64,000 nt of DNA from Cupriavidus taiwanensis (GTDB lineage Bacteria > Pseudomonadota > Gammaproteobacteria > Burkholderiales > Burkholderiaceae): assembly GCF_900250075.1 (NCBI RefSeq), contig NZ_LT977070.1, positions 1,245,633 through 1,309,632 on the forward strand. Reading direction: 5' to 3'. The translations under genes were made by a program, and so were the position numbers. The notes beneath the pieces were generated by a model. It made no database searches and was not told where the DNA came from. It worked only from the letters and a program-made list of their open reading frames with translations. How positions within the stretch are numbered: the stretch's first letter is position 1; the number at the start of each line of letters is the position of its first letter. This document shows positions 1 to 7,759 of this stretch, in pieces.

Positions 1-1
1 A

Positions 2-325
2 CTGGTGGTGGACTACATCCGCAATGAAGGCTATGAGGTGGTTGACTACCGCGCGCTGGAGATCCCCGACAACCTGGAGGTCGGCCGCCATGATCCGGCC
101 AGGCTGCCGGAGATCGTCGCGCAGATGAACACCGCCGATGCCGACGTGATCGTGCTGTCGGCCTGCGTGCAGATGCCGTCGCTGCCTGCGGTAGCGAAGG
201 TCGAGGCCATGACCGGCAAGCCGGTCGTGACCGCCGCCGTTGCCACCACCTATGCGTTGCTCAAGCGCCTGGGGCTGGAGCCGGTGGTGCCGGGCGCCGG
301 CGCGCTGCTGTCGGGCGCGTACTGA
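2..325 (+). CDS. nicE: Maleate cis-trans isomerase, C-terminal part (cut by window edge)
   Basis: The product ends the nicotinate pathway by turning maleate into fumarate for the TCA cycle. Only the last ~107 codons are present; the frame is open to the left edge, so the true start lies outside the window. The fragment has the Asp/Glu racemase-type fold pattern, and the segment VLSACVQMPS carries the second conserved catalytic cysteine of maleate isomerases. It stops 11 bases before nicD, so the two are almost certainly co-transcribed. Other members of this superfamily (arylmalonate decarboxylase, aspartate racemase) look alike over this stretch; the choice of maleate isomerase rests on the neighbouring nicD, nicX and nicF. 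Confidence 0.85.
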   Translation: MVVDYIRNEGYEVVDYRALEIPDNLEVGRHDPARLPEIVAQMNTADADVIVLSACVQMPSLPAVAKVEAMTGKPVVTAAVATTYALLKRLGLEPVVPGAGALLSGAY

Positions 326-336
326 AGGGGCGGGCC

Positions 337-1167
337 ATGGCAGACAGTACCTTTCTCTACGGCGCCAACGTCCACGCCAACGGCATCCGCCAGCACTATC
401 TGCGCTATGGCGGGCAGGCGGGCGCGCGCGCGCAGCGCGATGCCGTCATCATCGTGCCGGGCATCACCAGCCCGGCGGTGACCTGGGGCTTTGTCGGCGA
501 ACGCTTCGGGCAGCAGTTCGATACCTATGTGCTCGACGTGCGCGGCCGCGGCCTGTCGCAGGCCGGCCCCGAGCTGGACTACAGCCTCGATGCGCAGGCC
601 GCCGACGTGGTCGCCTTTGCCGCGGCGCTGGGACTGCGGCGCTATGCCGTGGTTGGCCATTCGATGGGCGCGCGCATCGGCATCCGCGCCGCGCGCGCCA
701 AGCCCGCGGGCCTGACGCGGCTGGTGCTGGTCGATCCGCCGGTGTCGGGTCCGGGGCGCCGCGCCTATCCGTCGCAACTGCCGTGGTACATCGATTCGAT
801 CCGGCTGGCGCAGCAGGGCATCGACGCCGAAGGCATGCGCCGCTTCTGCCCGACCTGGACCGAAGACCAGCTGCGCCTGCGCGCGCAATGGCTGCATACC
901 TGCGACGAGCGCGCGATCCTGGCCAGCTTCAACGGTTTCCACGAGGACGACATCCACGCCGACCTGCCGCAGCTCGCCGTGCCGGCGCTGCTGATGACCG
1001 CCGGCCGCGGCGACGTGATCCGCGCGGAAGACGTGCAGGAAATGCGCACGCTGCTGCCGGCCTTGCTGGTCGCGCACGTCGCCAATGCCGGCCACATGAT
1101 CCCGTGGGACGACGAGGCCGGCTTCTACCGCGCCTTCGGCGATTTCCTCGGCGCGCCGTTGAATTGA
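337..1167 (+). CDS. nicD: N-formylmaleamate deformylase (alpha/beta hydrolase)
   Basis: This 276-residue alpha/beta-hydrolase is expected to remove formate from N-formylmaleamate, the ring-opening product made by NicX. The nucleophile elbow GHSMGA places Ser109, and Asp133 (VDPP) and His253 (AGHM) complete the triad. The spacings of 24 and 120 residues are, from memory, the same as in the characterised Pseudomonas putida NicD (S101/D125/H245). The ATG is preceded by a GAAGGGG ribosome-binding site. The gene sits 11 bases after nicE and 28 bases before nicX, within one operon. A generic hydrolase is the alternative, but triad spacing and context argue strongly for NicD. Confidence 0.93.
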   Translation: MADSTFLYGANVHANGIRQHYLRYGGQAGARAQRDAVIIVPGITSPAVTWGFVGERFGQQFDTYVLDVRGRGLSQAGPELDYSLDAQAADVVAFAAALGLRRYAVVGHSMGARIGIRAARAKPAGLTRLVLVDPPVSGPGRRAYPSQLPWYIDSIRLAQQGIDAEGMRRFCPTWTEDQLRLRAQWLHTCDERAILASFNGFHEDDIHADLPQLAVPALLMTAGRGDVIRAEDVQEMRTLLPALLVAHVANAGHMIPWDDEAGFYRAFGDFLGAPLN

Positions 1168-1195
1168 GCGCTGAATTGATGGATAGGGAGCGAAC

Positions 1196-2275
1196 ATGCC
1201 CGTAAGCGATTACGACCTGACGGCAGCGTGGAAGCAGGTGCTGACGCTGTCGAAGCTGCAGCCGGGACAGACCGTCACCGTGCTCACCGGCGCCGCCACG
1301 CATCCGCAGACGCTGCGCACGGCCATGGTGGCGGCGCAGTCGATGGGCGCCATCGTCAACCGGCTCGACCTGCCGCCCGTCAACGGCGAGAAGGCGCTCA
1401 GCCGCGATGCGCTGGCCTACCTTGGGACCACGCCGCTGACCGGCAATCCGGCGGCGATCGCCGCGCTCAAGGCGAGCGACCTGGTGCTGGACCTGATGAC
1501 GCTGCTGTTCTCGCCCGAGCAGCACGAGATCCTGTCCGGCGGCACCAAGATCCTGCTGGCGGTGGAGCCGCCGGAAGTGCTGGCGCGGCTGGTGCCGAGC
1601 GAGGCCGACCGCGCCCGCGTCAAAGCCGCCACGCAGCGGCTGGGCCGCGCGCGCGAGATGCATATCGTGTCCGACGCCGGCATGGACCTGCGCTGCCGCC
1701 TGGGCGAATTCCCCGCGATCAGCGAGTATGGCTTTGTCGACGAGCCCGGGCGCTGGGACCACTGGCCGAGCGGCTTCGTGCTGACCTGGCCCGACGAGGG
1801 CGGCACCGACGGCACCATCGTGCTGGACCGCGGCGACATCCTGCTGCCGATGAAGTCCTACCTGCAGGCGCCGATCCGCATCACGGTCGAGGCCGGCTAC
1901 GTGCGTCGCATCGAAGGCGGCGTCGATGCCGAGCTGCTGGCCGACTACATGGCCTCGTTCAACGATCCGGAAGCGTATGCCATGTCGCATATCGGCTGGG
2001 GCCTGCAGCCGCGCGCGAGCTGGTCGGCGCTGGCGATGTACGACCGCGAGGCCACCATCGGCATGGACGCGCGCGCCTACGAGGGCAATTTCCTGTGCTC
2101 GTTCGGCCCCAACAATGAAGCAGGCGGCAGCCGCACCACCGCCTGCCATATCGATATTCCCGTGCGCCACTGCACCGTCAGCCTCGACGGCGAGCCGGTG
2201 GTGGTGCGCGGCAAGGTGATGGACGGGCACCACGCTGCCGCCGCATCGATCTACAAGGATTCGCGCCATGGATGA
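1196..2275 (+). CDS. nicX: 2,5-dihydroxypyridine 5,6-dioxygenase
   Basis: The product is the non-haem Fe(II) extradiol-type dioxygenase that opens the ring of 2,5-dihydroxypyridine to give N-formylmaleamate. It is 359 residues long. His265 (MSHIGW), His318 and Asp320 (ACHID) fall at exactly the positions I recall for the iron ligands of P. putida NicX. The family resembles leucyl aminopeptidase-like M29 folds but has its own ligand set. The start has a GGGAGCGA ribosome-binding site. The last 8 bases overlap the start of nicF, which suggests translational coupling of dioxygenase and amidase. Confidence 0.95.
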   Translation: MPVSDYDLTAAWKQVLTLSKLQPGQTVTVLTGAATHPQTLRTAMVAAQSMGAIVNRLDLPPVNGEKALSRDALAYLGTTPLTGNPAAIAALKASDLVLDLMTLLFSPEQHEILSGGTKILLAVEPPEVLARLVPSEADRARVKAATQRLGRAREMHIVSDAGMDLRCRLGEFPAISEYGFVDEPGRWDHWPSGFVLTWPDEGGTDGTIVLDRGDILLPMKSYLQAPIRITVEAGYVRRIEGGVDAELLADYMASFNDPEAYAMSHIGWGLQPRASWSALAMYDREATIGMDARAYEGNFLCSFGPNNEAGGSRTTACHIDIPVRHCTVSLDGEPVVVRGKVMDGHHAAAASIYKDSRHG

Positions 2276-2903
2276 CGCAGTGCAGACCTACCAGCGCCAG
2301 GGCTTCGGCGCTTCGATGGAGCTCAAGGCGCCTTACGGCCTGCTGATCATCGACTTCGTCAACGGCTTTGCCGATCCGGCGGTGTTCGGCGGCGGCAATA
2401 TCCCCGAAGCCATCCGCAACACGCAGCCGCTGCTGCGCGCCGCGCGCGAGCACGGCTGGCCGGTTGCGCACAGCCGCATCGTGTTCGCCGACGACGACAG
2501 CGACCACAACATCTTCACGCTGAAGGTGCCGGGCATGCTGACGCTGAAGGAAGATGGCCACAACAGCCAGATCGTGCCCGAGCTGGCGCCCGCGGCGGGC
2601 GAGCTGGTGGTGCGCAAGACGGTGCCGTCGGCGTTCTTCGGCACCTCGCTGGCGGCATGGCTGACGCAGCGCGGCGTGCAGACGCTGCTGGTGGCGGGCT
2701 GCGTCACCAGCGGCTGCGTGCGCGCCAGCGTGGTCGATGCGATGTCGCTGGGGTTCCGCCCGCTGGTGGTGTCGGATTGCGTGGGCGACCGCGCGCTCGG
2801 GCCGCATGATGCCAACCTGTTCGACATGGCGCAGAAGTACGCCACGGTGCTGACGCGCGACGAGGCGCTGGCGCAGGTGGCGGGCGTGCGCGCCGCCGCC
2901 TGA
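2268..2903 (+). CDS. nicF: Maleamate amidohydrolase (isochorismatase-like)
   Basis: This 211-residue cysteine hydrolase of the isochorismatase superfamily should convert maleamate to maleate and ammonia. The superfamily triad is visible: Asp29 (IIDFVNGF), Lys117 (VVRKTVPS) and Cys150 (VTSGCVRAS). The ATG lies inside the end of nicX (ATGGATGA overlap), so translation is coupled. It is the last plus-strand gene of the nicE-D-X-F run; 27 bases later the convergent TetR gene ends. A nicotinamidase or N-carbamoylsarcosine amidase would look similar, but the operon fixes the role. Confidence 0.93.
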   Translation: MDDAVQTYQRQGFGASMELKAPYGLLIIDFVNGFADPAVFGGGNIPEAIRNTQPLLRAAREHGWPVAHSRIVFADDDSDHNIFTLKVPGMLTLKEDGHNSQIVPELAPAAGELVVRKTVPSAFFGTSLAAWLTQRGVQTLLVAGCVTSGCVRASVVDAMSLGFRPLVVSDCVGDRALGPHDANLFDMAQKYATVLTRDEALAQVAGVRAAA

Positions 2904-2930
2904 GCCTGAGCGATGGCGCCCGTGCCGGTC

Positions 2931-3686
2931 TCAGCCCGCCGCCGCGCGCCTGGCGCGTGCCGCCTTGCGCGGCGCGGCGGCGGGTGGCACATGCGCCTCC
3001 GGCACGGCGCCGGGCACGGCCACCGTGCGCAGCACGGTCTGCTGGATCACATCGCGCCAGTGCGCCAGCGCGGGCGGGCTCATCATGGGCTCGCCCAGGA
3101 AGGCGCTGAGCGTATGATGGTTGGAGTTATAGAAGTAGCCAAGCGAAGCGATCACCATATACACGTCGCGCGCGCCTGCGTCCGCGCGGAACAGCCCGGC
3201 GGCCTTGCCGCGCGCGAGGATGCCGTCGAGCACCGACAGCGCATAGCTGGAGATCTCGCGCAGCCGCACCGACTTCTTCGCATGCTTGCCCTGGCTCATG
3301 TTCTCGCTCGTCAGGATGGCGACGAACTCGGGATGGTCCAGGTAGTACTGCCAGACGAAGTCGATCAGTTGCGACAGCGCGCGCACGGGGTCGGCGGCGT
3401 CGAGCTCATGCTCCAGCTGCTGCTCGGCCTGGTTGAGCTGCAGGTAGATGGTCTCCAGCACTTCGACGAACAGCTTCTCCTTGCTGCCGAAGTAGTAGTA
3501 GATCATCCGGTCGTAGGTCTTGGCCAGCGACGAGATGCGTTCGATGCGGCCGCCGTCGTAGCCGCGCTGGGCGAACACCTTGATGGCGGCTTTGAGGATG
3601 CGCTCGCGGCTGTCCTGCGCTTGCCGGGCCCGGGTGCCGGCTGCCGCCCGACGGGTGGCGGGCGCTGCCGCAGTCTTGGTGGTCAT
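2931..3686 (-). CDS. nicS: TetR-family regulator of the nicotinate locus (NicS-like)
   Basis: The 251-residue protein has a basic, Ala-rich N-terminal tail, then a TetR helix-turn-helix at about residues 27-70 (RERILKAAIKVFAQRGY, followed by IERISSLAKTYDRMIYYYFGSKEKL), and a helical ligand-binding C-terminus. Its C-terminal tail is again Ala/Arg-rich. It is divergent from the nicB-like gene with 95 bases between the starts. In P. putida the TetR protein NicS represses nicAB, so position supports the same job here. The ATG at 3686 fits the family length; in-frame codons further upstream would run into the divergent promoter. The symbol is inferred from context and family. Confidence 0.8.
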   Translation of the reverse strand: MTTKTAAAPATRRAAAGTRARQAQDSRERILKAAIKVFAQRGYDGGRIERISSLAKTYDRMIYYYFGSKEKLFVEVLETIYLQLNQAEQQLEHELDAADPVRALSQLIDFVWQYYLDHPEFVAILTSENMSQGKHAKKSVRLREISSYALSVLDGILARGKAAGLFRADAGARDVYMVIASLGYFYNSNHHTLSAFLGEPMMSPPALAHWRDVIQQTVLRTVAVPGAVPEAHVPPAAAPRKAARARRAAAG

Positions 3687-3697
3687 GGTGGGTGTTC

Positions 3698-3735
3698 TTG
3701 CCGTGTGCCTGTTGGCTGGCAGTATAACGTTGACA
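3698..3735. promoter_or_regulatory. Overlapping divergent promoters between nicS and nicB
   Basis: Within the 95-base gap a TATAAC -10 box (3723-3728) reads toward nicB, with a weak TTGCCG -35 box at 3698-3703 and a rather long 19-base spacer. On the opposite strand TATACT (3726 to 3721) reads toward nicS. The two -10 boxes share bases, so one repressor bound here would shut both promoters. AACGTT at 3727-3732 is a perfect palindrome next to them. The boxes are visible; the regulatory reading is inference. Confidence 0.4.
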
Positions 3736-3781
3736 TGCGCGGGGGCCCCGCGCGGCGGCCGATGATGAAGAGAGTAGAACG

Positions 3782-6061
3782 ATGACGGCAACCCAGCTGC
3801 AACCCCCGGCGCAGGCCGACGCCGCCACGCCGCGCGCACTGCGCCTGGCGCTGCTGCAGGCCACCGGCGTGCTGCTGGTGACGCGCGCCCCGCAGCCGGC
3901 CGCGCGCCCGGCACCTGGCCAGCCCGGCGCGGCGTCGGACTATGTGCCGGCGCTGCCGGACCTGTTTATCGCCGTGCGCGACAGCGGCGAGGTGCTCGCC
4001 TTCAACGGCCACGTCGACCTGGGCACCGGCATCCGCACCGCGCTGGCCCAGATCGTCGCCGAAGAACTCGACGTGCCGCTCGCGCAAGTGCGCATGGTGC
4101 TGGGCCATACCGAGGCCACGCCCAACCAGGGCCCGACCATCGCCAGCGCCTCGATCCAGATCTCGGCGCTGCCGCTGCGCCGCGCGGCGGCACAGGCGCG
4201 CGCGTGGCTGCAGGCGCGCGCGGCGCTGCAGCTCGGCGTCGATGCCTCCACGCTGGAAGCGGAGAACGGCGTATTCCGCGTGCGCGGCACGCAGGCCAGC
4301 ATCGGTTACGCCGCGCTGGTCGCCGGCGAGCACGTGGAGCTGCCGCTGGCCGACGACGTGCCGGTCAAGCCGGTCGAGTCCTACCGCATCGTCGGCCGCG
4401 CGGCGGCGCGCGTCGATATCCCCGACAAGGCGCGCGGGGCGCTGACCTTCGTCCACGACGTGCGCGTGCCCGGCATGCTGCACGGCCGCGTGGTGCGCCC
4501 GCCGTATGCGGGGCGCGACAGCGGTGCCTTCGTCGGCAACAGCCTGCTCGCCATCGACCGCGATTCGGTGCGCGACGTGCCTGGCCTGGTCGAGGTGGTG
4601 GTGCAGGGCGATTTCGTCGGCGTGGTGGCCGAGCGCGAGGAATATGCGGTGCAGGCCGCGCGCCGGCTGTGCGTGCGCTGGAAGCCGGTGCCGCCGTTGC
4701 CCGCGCTGAACGATCCGGAGCCGGCGCTGCGCGCCAACCCCGCCACGCGGCGCGAGCTGCTGACAGAGGGCGAGCTGCCCGCCGGCGGCGCCGGCACGGT
4801 ACTGCAGCGGCGCTACGTGTGGCCGTACCAGATGCACGGCTCCATCGGCCCGTCCTGCGCCGTGGCCGACTGGCACGAAGAGGGCCTGACGGTGTGGTCC
4901 GGCACGCAGAACCCGCACATGCTGCGCATCGACCTGTCCCGGCTGAGCGGTCTGGGCGAGGACCGCATCGAGATCGTGCGCATGGAAGCCGCCGGCTGCT
5001 ACGGGCGCAATTGCGCCGACGACGTCTGCGCCGACGCGGCGCTGCTGTCGCGCGCCGTGGGGCGGCCGGTGCGCGTGCAGCTGTCGCGCGAGCAGGAGCA
5101 CCTGTGGGAGCCCAAGGGCGCGGCGCAACTGATGGATGTCAGCGCCACGCTTGGCGCCGATGGCGCGCTGCTCGGCTATGACTTCACCAGCCGCTATCCG
5201 TCCAACGACGCGCCCACGCTGGCGCTGGTGCTGACCGGCGCCGTGTCCAATGCCCCGCGCACGCTGGAGATGGGCGACCGCACCGCGGTGCCGCCCTACG
5301 CGTATGCCGCGCGCCGCATCGGCTGCGACGACACGCCGGCAATCGTGCGCGCGTCGTGGCTGCGCGGCGTGTCGGCGCTGCCCAATGCGTTCGCGCACGA
5401 GTGCGTGATCGACGAGCTGGCGATGGAGGCTGGCGCCGATCCGGTGGAATTCCGCTTGCGCCACCTGCCGGATGAACGCGCCGCGGATTTGCTGCGGGCC
5501 GTCGCCGATGCGGCCGGCTGGCAGCGCGGCGCAGCCGGAGCGCGCGGCGTGCCGGATGCCGACGGACGGCTGCGCGGCCGGGGCGTGGCCTATGCGCGCT
5601 ATATCCACAGCCGTTTTCCCGGCTTCGGCGCGGCCTGGGCCGCGTGGGTGGTGGACCTGTCCGTGGACGCGGGCACCGGCCACATCGCCATCGACAAGGT
5701 GGTGGTGGGGCAGGACACCGGCATGGTCGTCAATCCCGACGGCGTGCGCCACCAGGTCCACGGCAATGTGGTGCAGACCCTCAGCCGCGTGCTGAAGGAG
5801 CAGGTCCGCTTCGATGCCGACGGCGTCGCCAGCCGCGAGTGGGGCAGCTATCCGCTGCTGACCTTCCCGGAAATCCCGCCGATCGAGGTGTTGCTGATGC
5901 CGCGCCAGTCAGAGCCGCCGCTGGGCGCGGGCGAATCCGCCTCGCTGCCGGGCGCGCCGGCGATCGCCAACGCGCTGTTCGATGCGCTGGGGGTGCGCCT
6001 GCGCCGGCCGCCATTCGTGCCGGAGACAGTGCTGGCGGCGATGGCCGCAACCAAAGGCTGA
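3782..6061 (+). CDS. nicB: Nicotinate dehydrogenase molybdopterin subunit (NicB-like)
   Basis: This 759-residue protein belongs to the xanthine-dehydrogenase-type molybdopterin hydroxylases. It should carry the Mo centre that hydroxylates nicotinate to 6-hydroxynicotinate. Residues ~50-150 hold the first binding segment (GHVDLGTGIRTALAQIVAEEL). A central segment carries GSIGPSCAVADW. The C-terminal PLGAGESA contains the conserved catalytic glutamate. It lacks the C-terminal cytochrome domains of P. putida NicB (about 1,187 residues there, from memory), and no [2Fe-2S] small subunit lies beside it. The start has an AGAGAG-type site. Another aromatic N-heterocycle or aldehyde hydroxylase is possible by sequence alone. 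Confidence 0.8.
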   Translation: MTATQLQPPAQADAATPRALRLALLQATGVLLVTRAPQPAARPAPGQPGAASDYVPALPDLFIAVRDSGEVLAFNGHVDLGTGIRTALAQIVAEELDVPLAQVRMVLGHTEATPNQGPTIASASIQISALPLRRAAAQARAWLQARAALQLGVDASTLEAENGVFRVRGTQASIGYAALVAGEHVELPLADDVPVKPVESYRIVGRAAARVDIPDKARGALTFVHDVRVPGMLHGRVVRPPYAGRDSGAFVGNSLLAIDRDSVRDVPGLVEVVVQGDFVGVVAEREEYAVQAARRLCVRWKPVPPLPALNDPEPALRANPATRRELLTEGELPAGGAGTVLQRRYVWPYQMHGSIGPSCAVADWHEEGLTVWSGTQNPHMLRIDLSRLSGLGEDRIEIVRMEAAGCYGRNCADDVCADAALLSRAVGRPVRVQLSREQEHLWEPKGAAQLMDVSATLGADGALLGYDFTSRYPSNDAPTLALVLTGAVSNAPRTLEMGDRTAVPPYAYAARRIGCDDTPAIVRASWLRGVSALPNAFAHECVIDELAMEAGADPVEFRLRHLPDERAADLLRAVADAAGWQRGAAGARGVPDADGRLRGRGVAYARYIHSRFPGFGAAWAAWVVDLSVDAGTGHIAIDKVVVGQDTGMVVNPDGVRHQVHGNVVQTLSRVLKEQVRFDADGVASREWGSYPLLTFPEIPPIEVLLMPRQSEPPLGAGESASLPGAPAIANALFDALGVRLRRPPFVPETVLAAMAATKG

Positions 6062-6074
6062 TTGTGTGCTCCCT

Positions 6075-6090
6075 CTCCCGCTTGCGGGAG
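6075..6090. repeat. REP-like hairpin CTCCCGC-TT-GCGGGAG
   Basis: A perfect 7-base inverted repeat with a 2-base loop lies between the convergent nicB and nicR genes, embedded in CTCCCTCTCCCGC. It has no T-run, so it is a poor terminator. It resembles short dispersed palindromes often found between convergent genes in Burkholderiaceae; whether it recurs in this genome cannot be judged from one copy. Confidence 0.45.
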
Positions 6091-6132
6091 CGGGGAGAAA
6101 GCCGCGCGCGTCAGTGAGCCTGCAGCGCCGCG

Positions 6133-6609
6133 CTAGCCGCCATTCCCCTCGTCGATCTCGCTCATCTTGCGCAGCAGGTAAGTCACGGCCACGCGCTCGG
6201 CCGGATTCAGGCTGCCGAAGGTCTGCTCCGAAATCTCCTTCGCGAACGGCACGGTCTCGTCGATCAGCGCCAGCCCGGCGGGCGTGACCGTCACCACCAC
6301 CTTGCGCCGGTCGTTGGGATCATGCGAGACCGCGATCAGCTTGCGCGACTTGAGCCGGTCGATGATGCCGCGCACCGTGGCCTGGTCGATCGCGGTCGCG
6401 CGCACCACCTCGTTCATCGAACACGGCTGCCGGTCGCGCACCGCGCACAGCACCACGAACTGCGCCGCGGTCAGCTGCGAATCGGGGATGGTCTGCTGGA
6501 AGATCGCCACATGGCGCTGGTAGGCGCGCCGCAGCAGATGGCCCACCTGCTCGGTGAAGTCATAGTCGGCGGCGGGCTTGCCGGAAGGCGTGTCGGCGGG
6601 CTGGGGCAC
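6133..6609 (-). CDS. nicR: MarR-family regulator of the nicotinate locus (NicR-like)
   Basis: The product is a winged-helix MarR repressor of about 158 residues. The recognition region runs through LTAAQFVVLCAV, AIDQATVRGIIDRLKSRKLI and the wing SHDPNDRRKVVVTVT. In P. putida, NicR represses the nicX and nicC operons and responds to 6-hydroxynicotinate. Location beside the nic genes supports the same role. No ATG lies near the domain start. I chose GTG at 6609 because a TATACT -10 box lies about 30 bases upstream, leaving a short leader; no clear ribosome-binding site is seen. The upstream frame stays open but is rich in Arg and lacks MarR features. Confidence 0.82.
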   Translation of the reverse strand: MPQPADTPSGKPAADYDFTEQVGHLLRRAYQRHVAIFQQTIPDSQLTAAQFVVLCAVRDRQPCSMNEVVRATAIDQATVRGIIDRLKSRKLIAVSHDPNDRRKVVVTVTPAGLALIDETVPFAKEISEQTFGSLNPAERVAVTYLLRKMSEIDEGNGG

Positions 6610-6637
6610 GAAGCAGGCGCGGTGGCTGAAGGTGACC

Positions 6638-6651
6638 CCGAGTATACCGAG
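6638..6651 (-). promoter_or_regulatory. Probable nicR -10 box inside a CCGAG direct repeat
   Basis: On the minus strand TATACT (6646 to 6641) lies 32 bases before the chosen nicR start. On the plus strand the same bases read CCGAG-TATA-CCGAG, two copies of CCGAG flanking the box, with GTATAC as a 6-base palindrome at the centre. No good -35 box is visible. It is a candidate autoregulatory site for NicR by position only. Confidence 0.35.
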
Positions 6652-6775
6652 GAAGGGCCCGGAACAGGGCAGCCGCCGGCCGGGGCGGCGTCCGATGCCC
6701 TCGCGGCTTTTCGAATACAATCGTCGGGTCGTTTCGCGGGGCCGCCGTGCCGGCCCGCTTTCCCCCGTATCCCTC

Positions 6776-7702
6776 GTGCCCGCCTCCCAGAAGTCTCTCG
6801 CCGTGCCCGCCGCGCTGCCCTCGCCGCAGCGCTCGGGTCTTGTCATCGCCGCCGTGGGCGCGGTGCTGTTCTCGGCCAAGGCCATCGTCGCCAAGCTGAT
6901 GTACCGCTACAACGTCGATGCGGTGATGGTGATCACGCTGCGCATGCTGTTCGCGGTGCCGCTGTTCATGGCCATCGGCTGGTGGCAGTCGCGCCGGCTG
7001 GCGCCGCTGTCGTGGGCGGACCGGGGCCGGGTGGTGTTCCTCGGCTTTATCGGCTACTACCTGTCCAGCTTCCTTGACTTCATCGGCCTGCAGTACATCA
7101 CTGCCGGGCTGGAGCGGCTGATCCTGTTCCTGACGCCGTCGTTCGTGCTGCTGGTCACCGCGCTGGTATTCCGGCGGCCCATCGGCACGCGCCAGTGGAT
7201 GTCGCTGCTGCTGGCCTATGCCGGCATCGTGCTGGTGTTCGCGCATGACCTCGATGTCAGCGGCAGCCAGGTGTGGCTGGGCGGCGCGCTGGTGCTGGGC
7301 AGCGCCATCACCTATGGTATCTACCTGATCCTGAGCGGCGAGCTGGTGCGGCGCATCGGCTCGCTGCGGCTGGTGGCTTATGCCATGTGCGTGTCGACCG
7401 CCTGCTGCGTGATCCAGTACCTGGTGCTGGGCCGGCCCGTGGCGGAGCTGGCGCAGCCGGCGCCGGTGATGTGGCTGTCGCTCGTCAACGCGGTGTTCTG
7501 CACCGTGCTGCCGGTGTCGCTGACCATGGTGGCGGTGTCTCGCATCGGCGCACCGATGGCATCGCAGGCCGGCATGATCGGGCCGGTGTCGACGCTGTTG
7601 CTGGCCTTCTGGCTGCTCGGCGAGCCCGTCAGCGGCGTGCAGCTGGCCGGCAGCGCACTTGTGATGGGCGGCATGTACTTGCTGTCGGCAAGGAAAAACT
7701 GA
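6776..7702 (+). CDS. EamA (DMT)-family inner-membrane transporter
   Basis: The protein is a ten-helix drug/metabolite-type transporter with two EamA repeats. The first starts at RSGLVIAAVGAVLFSAKAIVAK and the second at GGALVLGSAITYGIYLILSGE. The GTG at 6776 gives 308 residues, normal for the family; an upstream ATG at 6695 is also in frame. A TACAAT -10-like box at 6716-6721 lies between the two, which favours the later start. The gene is divergent from nicR. Its substrate is unknown; export of amino acids or metabolites is typical of the family, and nothing ties it firmly to nicotinate. Confidence 0.8.
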   Translation: MPASQKSLAVPAALPSPQRSGLVIAAVGAVLFSAKAIVAKLMYRYNVDAVMVITLRMLFAVPLFMAIGWWQSRRLAPLSWADRGRVVFLGFIGYYLSSFLDFIGLQYITAGLERLILFLTPSFVLLVTALVFRRPIGTRQWMSLLLAYAGIVLVFAHDLDVSGSQVWLGGALVLGSAITYGIYLILSGELVRRIGSLRLVAYAMCVSTACCVIQYLVLGRPVAELAQPAPVMWLSLVNAVFCTVLPVSLTMVAVSRIGAPMASQAGMIGPVSTLLLAFWLLGEPVSGVQLAGSALVMGGMYLLSARKN

Positions 7703-7759
7703 TTCTGGCGGACCCGCCCGGCGCGGGTTCGTCGCAGACAACAAACTAGGGAGAATCAC

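Noticed and set aside
3683..5761. Long open frame (692 codons) antisense to the nicB-like gene
   Set aside because: His/Arg/Gly-rich composition without domains; it mirrors the codon bias of nicB on the other strand.
6610..6894. N-terminal extension of NicR in the same frame
   Set aside because: Arg/Pro-rich residues unlike MarR proteins, crossing the promoter region and overlapping the divergent transporter gene.
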